The notes under the pieces are model-generated. The model worked only from the letters and a program-made list of their open reading frames with translations, was not told where the DNA came from and ran no database searches. DNA of 64,000 nucleotides from Adiantum capillus-veneris. Lineage: Eukaryota; Streptophyta; Polypodiopsida; Polypodiales; Pteridaceae. The position numbers were made by a program, and so were the translations under genes. The first letter of the stretch is position 1. Each line of letters opens with the position of its first letter. The stretch lies in NCBI GenBank assembly GCA_014529385.2, contig CM043956.1:84993721-85057720 (forward strand), written 5' to 3'. Shown piece by piece: positions 24,578 through 34,770 of this stretch.

Positions 24578-24647
24578 CTGCCACAAGGGCGCGCATTTGC
24601 ACACTTCATCTGTTGATGGAAAGCCCTAATGCGCGCCCTTGTGGCAG
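24578..24647. repeat. Hairpin 2: perfect 20-bp stem, 30-nt loop
   Basis: 24,578-24,597 is the exact reverse complement of 24,628-24,647. The stem is identical in sequence to the core of hairpin 1 and the loop length is the same (30 nt), but the loop sequence differs and again holds a small inner stem (CATC..GATG). Confidence 0.92.
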
Positions 24648-24881
24648 CATTGTTTAGGCACTTCCAAGCCCTTTACTAGGCACATACATAACTTTGGAAG
24701 CCTAGAAATAACAAAGTATACATTTTTTAAATTTTAATGCCTGCCAAACCCTTTAGTAGTCATAGCAAAAATTATGGTGCTTCTCATACACAATGGAAGC
24801 CCAACATATAATAAATTCAAAACCTTGCAAGAAAGAGAGTCATAGACAGCAAAAAGTAGTTTCATTAAAGAAATCAATGCT

Positions 24882-26442
24882 TTACATGATATCCGGCTTT
24901 TGCTTTAGGATCTTTCTAATTACAATTTTCTTGCGCTTGGCCTTTTGGGGTGGCTCCCTGTTAAGTAAAGTGGTTGTGATTTCTTGGGTGTCATTAACCC
25001 CTATAGCTTGGTTCATGCCGACATGGGCAATAAGGCGCCCGCGAAAGTTTACACCGAAAGTGGATATTGCAAAATCTTTCTTTACAAGCACTACAAGGTT
25101 GGCCGTTTGGGCAAGTGTTGTTAAACACAATGCCTTGGAGAGTGAACGGAGAGCAAAAATGTTGTAGCGACCATTGGGAGAGTAATCGGCATGGACAAAC
25201 ACCACGACACCAGTGGGAAGTGTGCCGAGGTAGTGAGCAAGTGCCGCTTGAGGTCCGAACGGCGTCCTCCTCCCCCCTGACCGTTGTGCCCAGGAGTCAA
25301 CCTCCAGAACATCCTGCAAAACATAGGTTTTCTGAGATATGGCACAGAATTATGATATAACATTAACAAAATCATTTGTAACAATCAAATGTAAGTGAGC
25401 ATCTATACCTCTTGTCTACGATCCTCCTCATCGGCACCCGGGTGCAAGTAAAGATCCACACTTGACTTTCCCTTTGGATCAAGCAAAACAGGTGTTGCAG
25501 CAGGTGGTGGTGAATCCACTCTTGCGCGTTTAGCCAAACACATGGCTTGCACGGCCACGAACTCCTCCTCAGAGACCTTGGCCTGCTCAGCCGCTGCCAC
25601 CTCGGCTTGTACGATCGCCACTGTGTCCGCCAAAGTATTCCCCATGGGCAGTAGGAGATCATCATCATGGGAGGTGGTGGTATCAAGATCAAATTTTCCA
25701 TGGGCATCGAGGATGGCGAACACTCATCCATGCGAAGCTCAAAGGATTTCTCCAGATCATGCATAAACACAAACTCCTCCCCACCCACCACAATGGAGGA
25801 GAAGCGGGTAATCTCTACCTCAAGGATGGCATCCCGAGTGGTGGTTCCTTCTGGCGGTCCCGAGGATGAACTGACTGATGGAGAAGCCTCCAAGAGGCCT
25901 TGAATCCCTACAGGTTAGGTCAATGCAAGCGTCCTCTCCTCTGCAGATGAGTCAATGGCCGCGGGCTTGGGGTCCTTCACATCAGCCAATACCCCGCCGA
26001 TCTGCAAGTGAGGTAGCACTACGTCAGGGCCTGCTGGGCACTCGTGAAGAAGGAAGATCATTATGGACTGAACAGAGAAAAAAGTGTTTCTGATCCTTCC
26101 CTTACGCATTTCTCGCACATCATCAGCTGTAAGCCGCACATATTGTCCGGCGGGTTGTGCTATGGTGGCAAAGCGTGCAAGCCGCTGATGAAATGGCCTG
26201 TCCCCTTGGTAGATGTGGTGGAGAAGGCCTTCAGGGACCCATTGCCCTGGTTGGTTTGGTAACTCAACAATGAATCTCCCCATGCACGTGGAAATGTATG
26301 AAGTAATGTGCTCAAGAGATTGAGAGTAGAGTGTCAAGGTTGTTTCCAAATCGGGTTGGGTTGTGAAAAATGCTTGAAGCTCAGGGCGATTTGCATGCCC
26401 AACCTCAGTAAGGAATGCATCTAAAGCACTAGTAGCAGCCAT
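24882..26442 (-). CDS. Unrecognised multi-exon gene of the DNA transposon (gene C)
   Basis: Starts at ATG 26,442 (MAATSALDAFLTEVGHANR; an upstream ATG at 26,484 is possible). A first coding block runs to about 25,915, then a block in another frame from about 25,893, another shift near 25,725, then a clear intron 25,408-25,314 (GT..TTTTGCAG) and a last exon 25,313-24,882 ending in a basic tail (KAKRKKIVIRKILKQK). The first part is helical; the last exon holds LPTGVVVFVHADYSPNGRY. The two frame changes are either undetected short introns or frameshifts. I recognise no family. It is convergent with the H3-like gene, and its upstream end is about 230 bp from the end of gene D. Confidence 0.5.
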
Positions 26443-26675
26443 GTCTTCTCTTTGCGTGATTGGGTATGCTAGGTCTCTCTGCAATGCTGGGATGAAAATG
26501 GTGAAATGAGGAGGTGGTCCTCCTTATATAGACATATTCTATCTCGAAAAAAATAAAAAATATGGATTTAATTAATAAATTTACACCACCTTAAAACTCA
26601 AGTACAACACCTTAAAACTTTTCAAAATCTTTAATAAAATATCCAATATATAAACGATTAAAGTTACAAGCCAAT

Positions 26676-28000
26676 TCACTTAGACAAGATGATTTCGTCT
26701 GTAGCCCAATCTTTGTAAACAAGCATAGTGGCCTCCATCCGCCTTCCAATCTATACAACCAAAAATGGGCAATCAAAATACAAAAACCCACAGAAAATAA
26801 GAAAAGGTAGCTAAGGAAGCACAAAGCAGACCTTGTGTTGTTCTAGTTTGAAACTTGCATTACCGACATCCTCGAATCCCATTATGACAAAGTGTTCCCG
26901 AAGATTGGCAAGAGTCCAATGCGGATTCACTGCAACCACCTCCACCTCGTTATTGGGCATGCGGACACCAATTTCAAAGGATTGAATCTCTTCGGCTGTC
27001 AGCTGCAAGGGTATCCATTTGCCACGTTTGTGCATCCACCTCTCATAGCTAAACCGTGCATACAAGGTGCACCTTGCTTTCAAATACCGAAGGCAAAGCT
27101 TTGTGGGAGACACATTGCACTTATAATGGTCACCATCATGCAAACCGTCAACATAGCCCCAATTGACACTTAGAATGGTGTCCATTGCATCTATGTCAAC
27201 TTCTTTGCAAACAAACATTGTTGGTGTTTCTACAATCGGTAGAGAGCGGAATGCATGCACAAACAAATGAATGGGACAATGCCAACTGAGACCCACCGAT
27301 CTGGTTGCCTTACCAAACTTTAAGGACCCTTGGAAATCTTGCAACACCTTGCGCTTGAAAGAAAGCAAAGCCCAATGGTCTGGAGTTGGCCATTCTGCAC
27401 TCTGCAATGAGGGTGTCTCCACGGCTTCTAACCTACCATAGCTTTGGCTTGACTTCGGCACCACGTACTTGTGGGAGTACATGAATATTCGCTGCTCGGT
27501 AAGTTTTTTTGATGAAACATTAGGAAACATAAGCTCCCCAATGTGAGCATGCACAACCATGAACATGCCTGAGAGGCACTCAAGCGGCTGCTCCTCAACT
27601 AAGCTGGATGGAAAAACATCTTTACAAATTTCCTTAGTTAAACATAATGATCACATAAACGTAAACATGACATATGCATGGGATAGCTAAACCATGAAAG
27701 CTTACAATGAGGTGCAAATTGATTAGAAGCTCTCTTGAGGTGGAGCTGAGCTGCACTGTAGATGTGTTGCACGATGGCCACCATTCCGGACTTTGTTTCT
27801 TTGAATGTCAATAGCCGGCCCTTCCAATGACGTTCCAATACGCCTCGACACCGTACGCGATGAGGTCCAGCACGTGACGGTTGCATGTAGATCCATGCAC
27901 CCTTCTTGAACACTTGTGGGATCCATACCCCCTCTGAGTCTTTTGTGTTGTGCAACACAATCTCCTCTATCTCTGGTTTGGGCCGTCTATGCGTGGACAT
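26676..28000 (-). CDS. Unrecognised three-exon gene of the DNA transposon (gene D)
   Basis: Exon 1 28,000-27,706 (MSTHRRPKPEIEEIV..), intron 27,705-27,599 (GTAAGC..TTAG), exon 2 27,598-26,832, intron 26,831-26,751 (GT..TATAG), exon 3 26,750-26,676. Joining these keeps one frame of about 378 codons with no internal stop. The C-terminal part (VNPHWTLANLREHFVIMGFE onward) has the strand-helix pattern of a ubiquitin-like or PB1-like fold, an inference from pattern only. Middle region contains Trp/His/Cys-rich stretches. Unlike gene C it appears intact. It lies nearest the right TIR and is probably transcribed from 28,001-28,695. No known family recognised. Confidence 0.6.
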
Positions 28001-28695
28001 GCTTGGGAAGTTGGGTTTAGGAAGGGATTTGAAAGAGTTGCGTACTGTGGAGAGAGAATGAGGAGTTGAGGGGAGGGTGAGGTGAGCTGCCTACGGTGTC
28101 TATGGTGGCTTTAACAGTGGAGATAGAGAAAGAGAGGAGTGAGAGGTAGAGAGGTAGAGAGGATAGTGGAGCTGTGGGCTATGGAGTGTGGGACTGTAGA
28201 GGGTTGATGGAGGTGTGAGAGAAGGGGGAGCTATGGAGAGAGAGGAAGATAGTGGTGGAAAGATTTTGGTTATGGCTGCCTTGACTGTAGAGAGAGAATG
28301 GGAGGAGGGAGAAGAGGGAGAGTGTGGGAGAGAAAAGTAATGAGAGAGAGAGAGAGAAAAGTGGATTTTGGGAGGAAAAATTGATTTTTTAAAGTTAGTT
28401 TATGTTTTGGGGCAGTTTTGGAGGCAAATGGGTCAACTTTGGAACTTTTGAAAAATTTTCAATTTTTTGGGTTTTTAAGCATGCGCATTTTTTTTTGGGG
28501 GGTCCCTCCCTCTTTTATGACACCTCTCTCCTCCTATTTACCCCCCCCCCCCCCAGCCTACCTCCCACCTCTCTCTAAGAACCAAGCATTGAAGAGGGAG
28601 ACAATTAGGCTGCACCCCTACCATTCCTCCCCCTCTAGGTGATATCCCAAGAGCCTTCTCATTGGTTCTCCCTTAAGCCTTCACTAATCAAAAAG
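28001..28695 (-). promoter_or_regulatory. Probable promoter/leader of gene D and subterminal region
   Basis: No gene. Purine-rich on the plus strand (GAGAGAGTGGGAG-type) from 28,010 to 28,375, i.e. pyrimidine-rich in the direction of gene D, as is common in plant 5' leaders and (CT)n promoters. A C-run at 28,541-28,554 mirrors the G-run at 19,328-19,350 at the other end of the element. Confidence 0.45.
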
Positions 28696-28725
28696 GCCCA
28701 AGGAGAGTCCATATTTTTCCTAATG
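28696..28725 (-). repeat. Right terminal inverted repeat
   Basis: Reverse complement begins CATTAGGAAAAATATGG and ends CTCTCCTTGGGC, matching 19,177-19,206 at 28 of 30 positions. It is followed by TTATGCTGC of the host LTR element. Confidence 0.88.
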
Positions 28726-31351
28726 TTATGCTGCATTTTTGGGCCGAAAAGAGAGCACATATCTCACACCCAGACTCGCATACATGTGATCTAGGAGTCT
28801 ACCCTGAGGTTTTGGCGCGTTCTTCACGTGCTAATCATATCAAAATTTTAAATTTTCAGTGCTCAATTTTTTGCAGCAGGCTATCAACAATCTCGACATA
28901 TCGAGGTTTTGAAGTTTGATTTCTACAGTGTAGAGAGTGATGCGGTTTGCATCTTTGGCTATATATGGCACACTGTGGTGTCATTTGAGAGAGAATTCAC
29001 CTTGTTTTTGTGTATGCAAGTGATACTTTAGATGTGACTTTCGTCACACATGTGGATGCGGTTTCGTGCGCATTGTTTGACTGTGTGGGACATTTCAGAG
29101 AGCTTTTTTAGCACGATTTTGTGCAGTTTCGTGCTATGTATGCATTATGCAAATATAGTTTGAGCTAGCCATAGTTCACAGTAGCAAGTTTACAGGTTTG
29201 CAGTGTTTTTTGGATAGGTACACGTCCATAGAGCTACTCAATCAGGAGTGAGCTAGTTTGTTATGCTTTTGGCATTGCATGTGGACCATTTATGGATTTT
29301 TCTACTGAGACAGTGTCTATTGTCATGCATATTTGGTGAGATTGTTTGAGTTTTTTTTCTCACTTTTCAGGGAAAACTCTGCCGGATTTTTCCCAAGATT
29401 TCTCGCCATGGTTTATGCGTATTCGCAGTTTGCTCTTTGATGGTTTAGTGGTCGAGTTGACTTCCACTCTGGCAGTTATTTGCGGTTCTTTTGGCTTGTG
29501 GTTTGCGTTGAGTTTTGACTCATTTTGCAAAGGAAATTGTTTTTTTTTTCCCCTGTCTTCTCGCCGTAAAAGTTTGCAGTGTTGTGTCATCTTGTACAGT
29601 GGTTTATATATTCCCACTTTGACAGTGATCGAGTGTTTACTCTCACTTTTGACAAGTTCTGTCAATTTGAACACAGTTTGGCATTCTTGTACCCACTCTC
29701 GCAGGAGTGAGGATTAGCATATGCTTGTGTGGCTACAGACAGGTAGTCACAGATTTCACAGGTTTTTGAAGATATTTGCAGGCAGTTACTCTTGTGAGAT
29801 GCGTTTTGAGCTAGTTTGCTCTATACTTGCATATATGGTTATGCGCTTTACGCTCGGTTGAGCAGTTTGTCCCAGTTTATGCTTGCAAACTGTGGAGTTG
29901 TTTTATACATATGTGAGCATTGTTTTTGATGCGATTGATCATGCTTTTAAGCATCGTGTAGTGGTTGAGTTACCTCCCACTTTGTTTACCATAGTTTTGG
30001 CATGGATATGGAGACGCTTCAAGTTAGAGGTGGTTCTCGCTCACGATCGCGGCAGACATGTCGGCACTGCGGCCATGATGGGCATATTAGGCATCGTTTC
30101 TTCAGGCATATGAGGCAGTGGAAGAGGCAGATGCATGGTGCTACTATGAGGACATATGTTAGATAGTATGGATGTGACTAGCATGTCACTTTTGAATCTA
30201 TCTTGCCTTCAGACTACTTTGTGTCTTGGGATAGCACATTGTCTACGCGTTTTCTACTAGACGAGCATGCAGGTTTTCACATGACGCCACGTCGTGATTT
30301 GTTTTTCTCTTTCTCTAGTGGGAGACTTGGTTGTGTGCAGTTTGTTGATGGTTCACCATATGACATAGAGGGTGCTCGAGATGTATGCATGTCTTTACCT
30401 AGCATTGCATTGCTTATGGTACGGGATGTATGTTATGTACCAGGACTCAGCCAGAGTCTCATTTCACTGCGTTAGTTGTTGCAGAGTAGTTATGATTGTG
30501 TATTGCTTGGAGAGTTGTCATTTCATATACATAGGGGATCATTGGTGATAGCCAGAGGTGCTACGAGTGGTCTGGTATAACCTTCGCATATTTTTGACAC
30601 ACGAGACGGTGTAGTCTCTGTCTATTTGCAGCCATGTTTAGAGCAAGAGACAAAGTGTGTCTCTTTTGCGGATGTGCTACATGGGGAGCAGCTTGTGCAT
30701 TTGTCTTTTGGTGTCGTTCATGCAGATAGTGGTATCTCTGGGGATGCACATCTTGGTTAGTCATCAATTGATGTGACATCAATTGAGCCATATACCCATG
30801 CTTTGTTCTATAATGAATCTGAAAACTTTAAGGACGGGAGTGTCCTTCAAAGATGTATGTGTGATTGAGTGGTGCTGATTTTTCAGTTTTGCAGTCATTC
30901 TCAGCAGATATGCCTTTGCCAGATGATAATGCATAGTCAGGTGGTTCTTGATGAGGATGCATATGGCATTGAGGTTGCTGACAATAGAGATAGGTTGGCA
31001 CACATAGTGCATGTTTTGTTGTCTTTCAGGTCTCTCATGTCTGACCTTTTGGTCTCAAGATCTGATCTTGCTTATGCGGTTGGTGCATTTGCAGTGGGAC
31101 TTGTCAACTGTGCGATGACTGATACTGGCATTGTGCATTGTGGAGCCATGCAGGTTGTCTCACTCAATACCTGCATCAGGAGTGTCATCATAGCTCTAGC
31201 CCTAGTGGTATGCATGTTGCATCTACACTAGAGCGGTTACAGAGTGAGCCAGTGGGCATAGGTTGAGAGCCGTCTTCTCTCACCTTTTGTATATACTAGT
31301 TGTAGGCTAGTCTTCTTGCCACTTATCAACACATAGCCTTTAGTGGGAGAA
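28726..31351 (+). pseudogene. Decayed copia gag/protease and RT traces of the host LTR element
   Basis: 28,726-30,030 gives no readable protein. From about 30,030 a broken frame shows a zinc-knuckle-like CRHCGHDGH with the last Cys replaced by Phe, then 30,200-30,475 matches the copia protease/pre-integrase region (HMTPRRDLFF, DGSPYDIEG, VRDVCYVPGLSQSLISLR) with the catalytic DSG motif lost (DEHAG). Around 31,020-31,110, SLMSDLL.SRSDLAYAVG resembles the end of copia RT. Integrase and most of RT are deleted. A purine-rich TAGTGGGAGAA at 31,341-31,351 is the polypurine tract. Confidence 0.75.
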
Positions 31352-31521
31352 TGTTAGGTAAAGGCAATGTGCCTTACTGTGCTTTGCCCGTGTCTGCCTT
31401 CCAATGTCCGGCCACCCAGATTTATCTCCTTATTCTTTATACATACAAAGAATAAGGAGCTCTCACTGATTCTCACATTGTGCTCATACAGTGAGATTTG
31501 AGAGCTCCATGCACATCCTGT

Positions 31522-31559
<38 letters not shown>

Positions 31560-31596
31560 CCTCTCTCCGCACATGCACCGCATTCGCGCACTCACA
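31352..31596 (+). repeat. 3' LTR of the host copia-type element
   Basis: 245 bp beginning TGTTAGGTAAAGGCAATG and ending GCACTCACA, matching the 5' LTR at 18,625. Followed by target duplication GATTG (31,597-31,601). Confidence 0.9.
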
Positions 31597-31601
31597 GATT
31601 G

Positions 31602-32635
31602 CACCCCTTGCTACATAGTACTAGCTTTGTATGATCATCATGCTTTATGATCAATGTCAATTGAATGCCATACAAAGAGAATCCTATTGCACTAGTATCC
31701 CACGGTAAGGCAAGGTCTATAAAGACAACATTTCACCCTCTAGATGGCTTGAACTCAATATATATATATATTTTATTGGTACTCTAACAAAACTTTTCTA
31801 AACACTTGGAGAACCTACTCATGAAAAATTTTAATGGCAAAACTGACTATATACTTTGAAATCTTTTACTCTAGATTTTGTAAGTTTCACCTTCAAATCT
31901 ATGATTGTAGGTAAATTTCAAAATTTGTAGGTGGGATTCCACTTTTGTCAGCCTTCCAAAAGCAAGCCTATGTCATGGTGGAAACTTTTTTTCCTAAGTC
32001 TTGAACGATGACATGATTTTTTTATGCAATTTGTCTCTTTGCCCAAAACAGCCATTATTTTTGCAACGGTTATCTATACATATGTTAATGCTTCCTATTG
32101 CTTCTCTAAACGAAAGAATGATGAGCATTTTTTTGTGAGCTAGACAGAGCAGAGATGGAGCCACCCTTCAAAGATTCCAAAATGAGATGCCAAGCGGCCC
32201 AATTAAAGAGAAAATTCTAAAGTTGTAAAGGGCCCCGTATAAAAGGGATTCTTTTTATCATTTGTAAGGGCTTTTTGGAGCCTGTTTGAAGTTGGTAGAG
32301 TATGAGTTTTTGATAGGGGGGTGTGCCTGTCCAACCTTTGTGTGTTTTTTCATGAGAATGGACATTGTGATGGCATTGCAAGCTCTGTAAGTGTCTTCTT
32401 GAAGTAATATCAAGCCATTTCTGCCACATTTTGTGTCATTTCCCCTTTCCGCCCTTCCCTTTCTCCTTCTCTTGGGGTGTCTTGTGGTGCTCGCAATGCG
32501 GATTTGTATGCCCCCCCCCTCGGCCGCCCCTACACCAGATAGGCGATGTTTGGTGTAAGAGAGTGCGATTGAGCGTTGGTGTATGTGTGTGTGTGTGTGT
32601 GTGTGTTTAAGGGTTGAGGAGAACTGTGGCACCAT
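31602..32635. repeat. Resumed R2 repeat, then unassigned sequence
   Basis: 31,602-32,110 continues the R2 repeat interrupted at 18,624 and parallels 16,250-16,750 and 17,955-18,460. 32,110-32,635 is not assigned. It contains a (GT)n tract at 32,580-32,606 and no convincing gene. Confidence 0.7.
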
Positions 32636-33767
32636 TGTGAGCGGGATGGAAACACACAGAACGCCTCTATACTGACCTGACACACACTCTTGGGATGATA
32701 TACACACACACTATGGGGCACCACTCGGCTTACACAATCCACTTGGCCGAGACAGGGAACACACCGATGGAGTGACAGTAGAGAGACTGTCGGTTTACCC
32801 ACTCCACACAGAGAGACACACACACACACACACACCCAAAAAACTGAGCACAAAAGAGAAGAATTTAGGACTTTTACATACAATTGATCTTGGGCCAGCA
32901 CCAATGGGGCAAATAGCTCACACAATATGGGTAGAATATGCTAGATACAATCACAAATTGGAGCAGAAGATTCGCTCATAGGAGAAACTTACACAGCCAA
33001 AACAACAAAAAAACATTGAGAAATTTGGCAAAATGGACAGGGCCATCACGTCTGGAATGGCACAAAACCCCAGTTTACAATGTCTAAGTGCTCAAATCCG
33101 ACCTCGGATGAGTAGTTTACGGCCAAAACAGGCTCCAAAAACAATAAAAACACAGTTGCGGCTGTTCCTCCTCTCTTCTCCACATTTTTTCTGGTCTTCT
33201 CTCTGTGTTTTCAATTCCCACACTTAGCTTTATTACTTGGGCACCCTTGGCCTTTAGAAACGGACCCCGAACAGGCCAAAAACTGACCTCGTAGTGCATA
33301 GTTGTCACCTTTTTGCATCATCCGTACACCTGGCACTCGGCTTTTGTCAATAATGCATCCCGCCACCACGTGAAGTGGCCCCAAAATATGGTCCTCATGA
33401 TGAAATTTTTGCATAATTATCACAAGAAAACACCCACGTTGCATCCGTACTCACGTGCAAATATTGACCCCGTTCGACCTCCTGACGCCACTAGATGCCA
33501 TGTGACGTACCTGCTTACCTCATGTCGTTGGCCCGTGGATAGATTCCTCGAGAAGTTTTACGTGCTACCAACTCCTCCTTATTGTAAAAAAAACACACTG
33601 GTACTAGTAACGATGAAAATCGATGCACTATGTACATGCTGTCCTACCTGTACACATGTGGGTCCCACGTAACCACCTGGCTCTGGAAAATGGGAAATTC
33701 TTTATTCGATGCACCATGCATGGGTATGTACATATGCACAATCCCTTGCTCCAAAAAACTCCTGACA
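32636..33767 (-). repeat. 3' LTR of the gag-protease gypsy element
   Basis: Matches 37,133-38,237 along its length, including the 'ccaccacgtgaagtggcccc' block. A CA run at 32,818-32,836 and a few short indels make up the length difference. Confidence 0.9.
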
Positions 33768-33805
33768 TAATTTGTCCATCCCCTAGCCTGCTAGAGCATT
33801 CATGC

Positions 33806-34758
33806 TCAGCAGCAGCAACAAGAGATATGAGACTCGCCGCCTGGATCCCACACAAAAACACTTTGCCTTCCCTGCATCAAAAGCTTAATCAAGGTTCCAC
33901 CTGGTTCCCAAGGAAAACCTATAGAGATGCCATATATCAACCTTGCATCAAGGAAACAATCAATTATTTTGGCATAGACCGGCATGTGCAAATATATCTC
34001 CTTCTCCATAGTTGAAAGGTCTCCACTGATCATTTGTGTCATCAATTCTTGCTTCTTTGACAATTCAATCTTGGTTTGCATCAGACCTTCAATCATTTCA
34101 TAAAGCCCTTCACTTTCATCTTCAACCTCATTTGCAAATGCAACCAAACCAGACCCCAGGATTTCCTTGTCCACCATCAAAAGAAATGCAACATCAGCAT
34201 TCTCATCACTGCTGGTAGTACTATCACTGTCCTCATTAGATACTATGGAATAGTCTTCATCACTAGAATCATCCTCATCTTCATAAATCTCCTCCAATGT
34301 TTCCTTGTGTCCAAATTATATAGCTTCTTGGCACCTGTCTTTCCATAGAGGCTAATCGTACCCCGTCTCCAATCTTGAACAACTCCCACTGCATGTAACC
34401 ATGGTCTGCCCAATATGATAGGATATGCTCCCAACCCCACTGGCATCATAGGAAAATCAACCACCGCCTTTGCATCATAAGCCTCCACTTCTAAGCTCTT
34501 TACAACACCCAAACATTTTACTTTTTGATGGTTTGCCAATGTAATCTGGAAGCCTGACACCCCAGTCACTGTGAGACCCATCTTCTCGACGCATGAGTGT
34601 GTTATGACACATATTTGGGCTCCACCATCCACATAACCTTGTCCCAGATTTTTTCTTTTATGCCACACATCTACTATTGGAAAAATGTTTGGTAGCTCAT
34701 CCATCACCAACACCTTCACTGAACCTCTCTCTAGCTCTCTCTCCATTGGGTTAACCAT
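33806..34758 (-). pseudogene. Retropepsin and acidic C-terminal region of the gypsy element
   Basis: 34,758-34,243 encodes a retropepsin: YVDGGAQICVITHS (the D[SG]GA active-site motif), the LANHQKVKCLG strand and PIILGRPWL near the end. A frame change near 34,290 leads to 34,297-33,806, an acidic stretch (EDEDDSSDEDYS) followed by a helical tail up to the LTR. The protein would process Gag, but the frame is not continuous with Gag. No polymerase follows. Confidence 0.8.
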
Positions 34759-34770
34759 CCTCTTCCACTG

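Larger units (their letters stand above)
23630..24881. other. Intergenic region between convergent genes
   Basis: No gene. It contains the 3' end of the H3-like gene (two copies of 'ttgggaagaatttgaata' at about 23,676 and 23,733), two hairpins sharing a stem (24,010-24,083 and 24,578-24,647) and a pair of direct repeats (24,238-24,380 and 24,409-24,560). It probably holds the 3' untranslated and termination signals of both convergent gene pairs. Confidence 0.6.
19177..28725. mobile_element. 9.5-kb TIR DNA transposon encoding a DDE-like protein and a histone H3-fold protein
   Basis: Bounded by 30-bp terminal inverted repeats (CATTAGGAAAAA..) at 19,177-19,206 and 28,696-28,725 with 28 of 30 positions matching. 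G-runs (19,328-19,350; the complement of 28,541-28,554) sit 122-171 bp inside each TIR in mirror orientation and are followed on both sides by a shared TAAA..ATAGGAGG pattern, so the subterminal regions are also related. Flanks share only TT, so the target duplication is 2 bp or not preserved. Content: plus-strand DDE-like gene (19,736-22,625) and H3-like gene (23,123-23,629); minus-strand genes at 24,882-26,442 and 26,676-28,000. The superfamily is not identified. Confidence 0.82.
18625..31596 (+). mobile_element. Degenerate copia-type LTR element hosting a nested DNA transposon
   Basis: Flanked by LTRs at 18,625-18,875 and 31,352-31,596, both TGTTAGG..CTCACA/TTCACA, with target duplication GATTG at 18,620-18,624 and 31,597-31,601. 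The flanks join to restore the 'ctagattgcacccctt' sequence found uninterrupted at 16,246 and 17,950. The retroelement's own part (18,876-19,176 plus 28,726-31,351, about 3 kb) keeps a zinc knuckle, protease-region and scattered C-terminal RT traces but lacks integrase and most of RT. The 9.5-kb DNA element at 19,177-28,725 inserted into its leader/gag region. Confidence 0.9.

Noticed and set aside
32258-32925. Minus-strand open frames across the left LTR edge of the gag-protease element
   Set aside because: They cross an LTR boundary and a microsatellite; no protein-like pattern.
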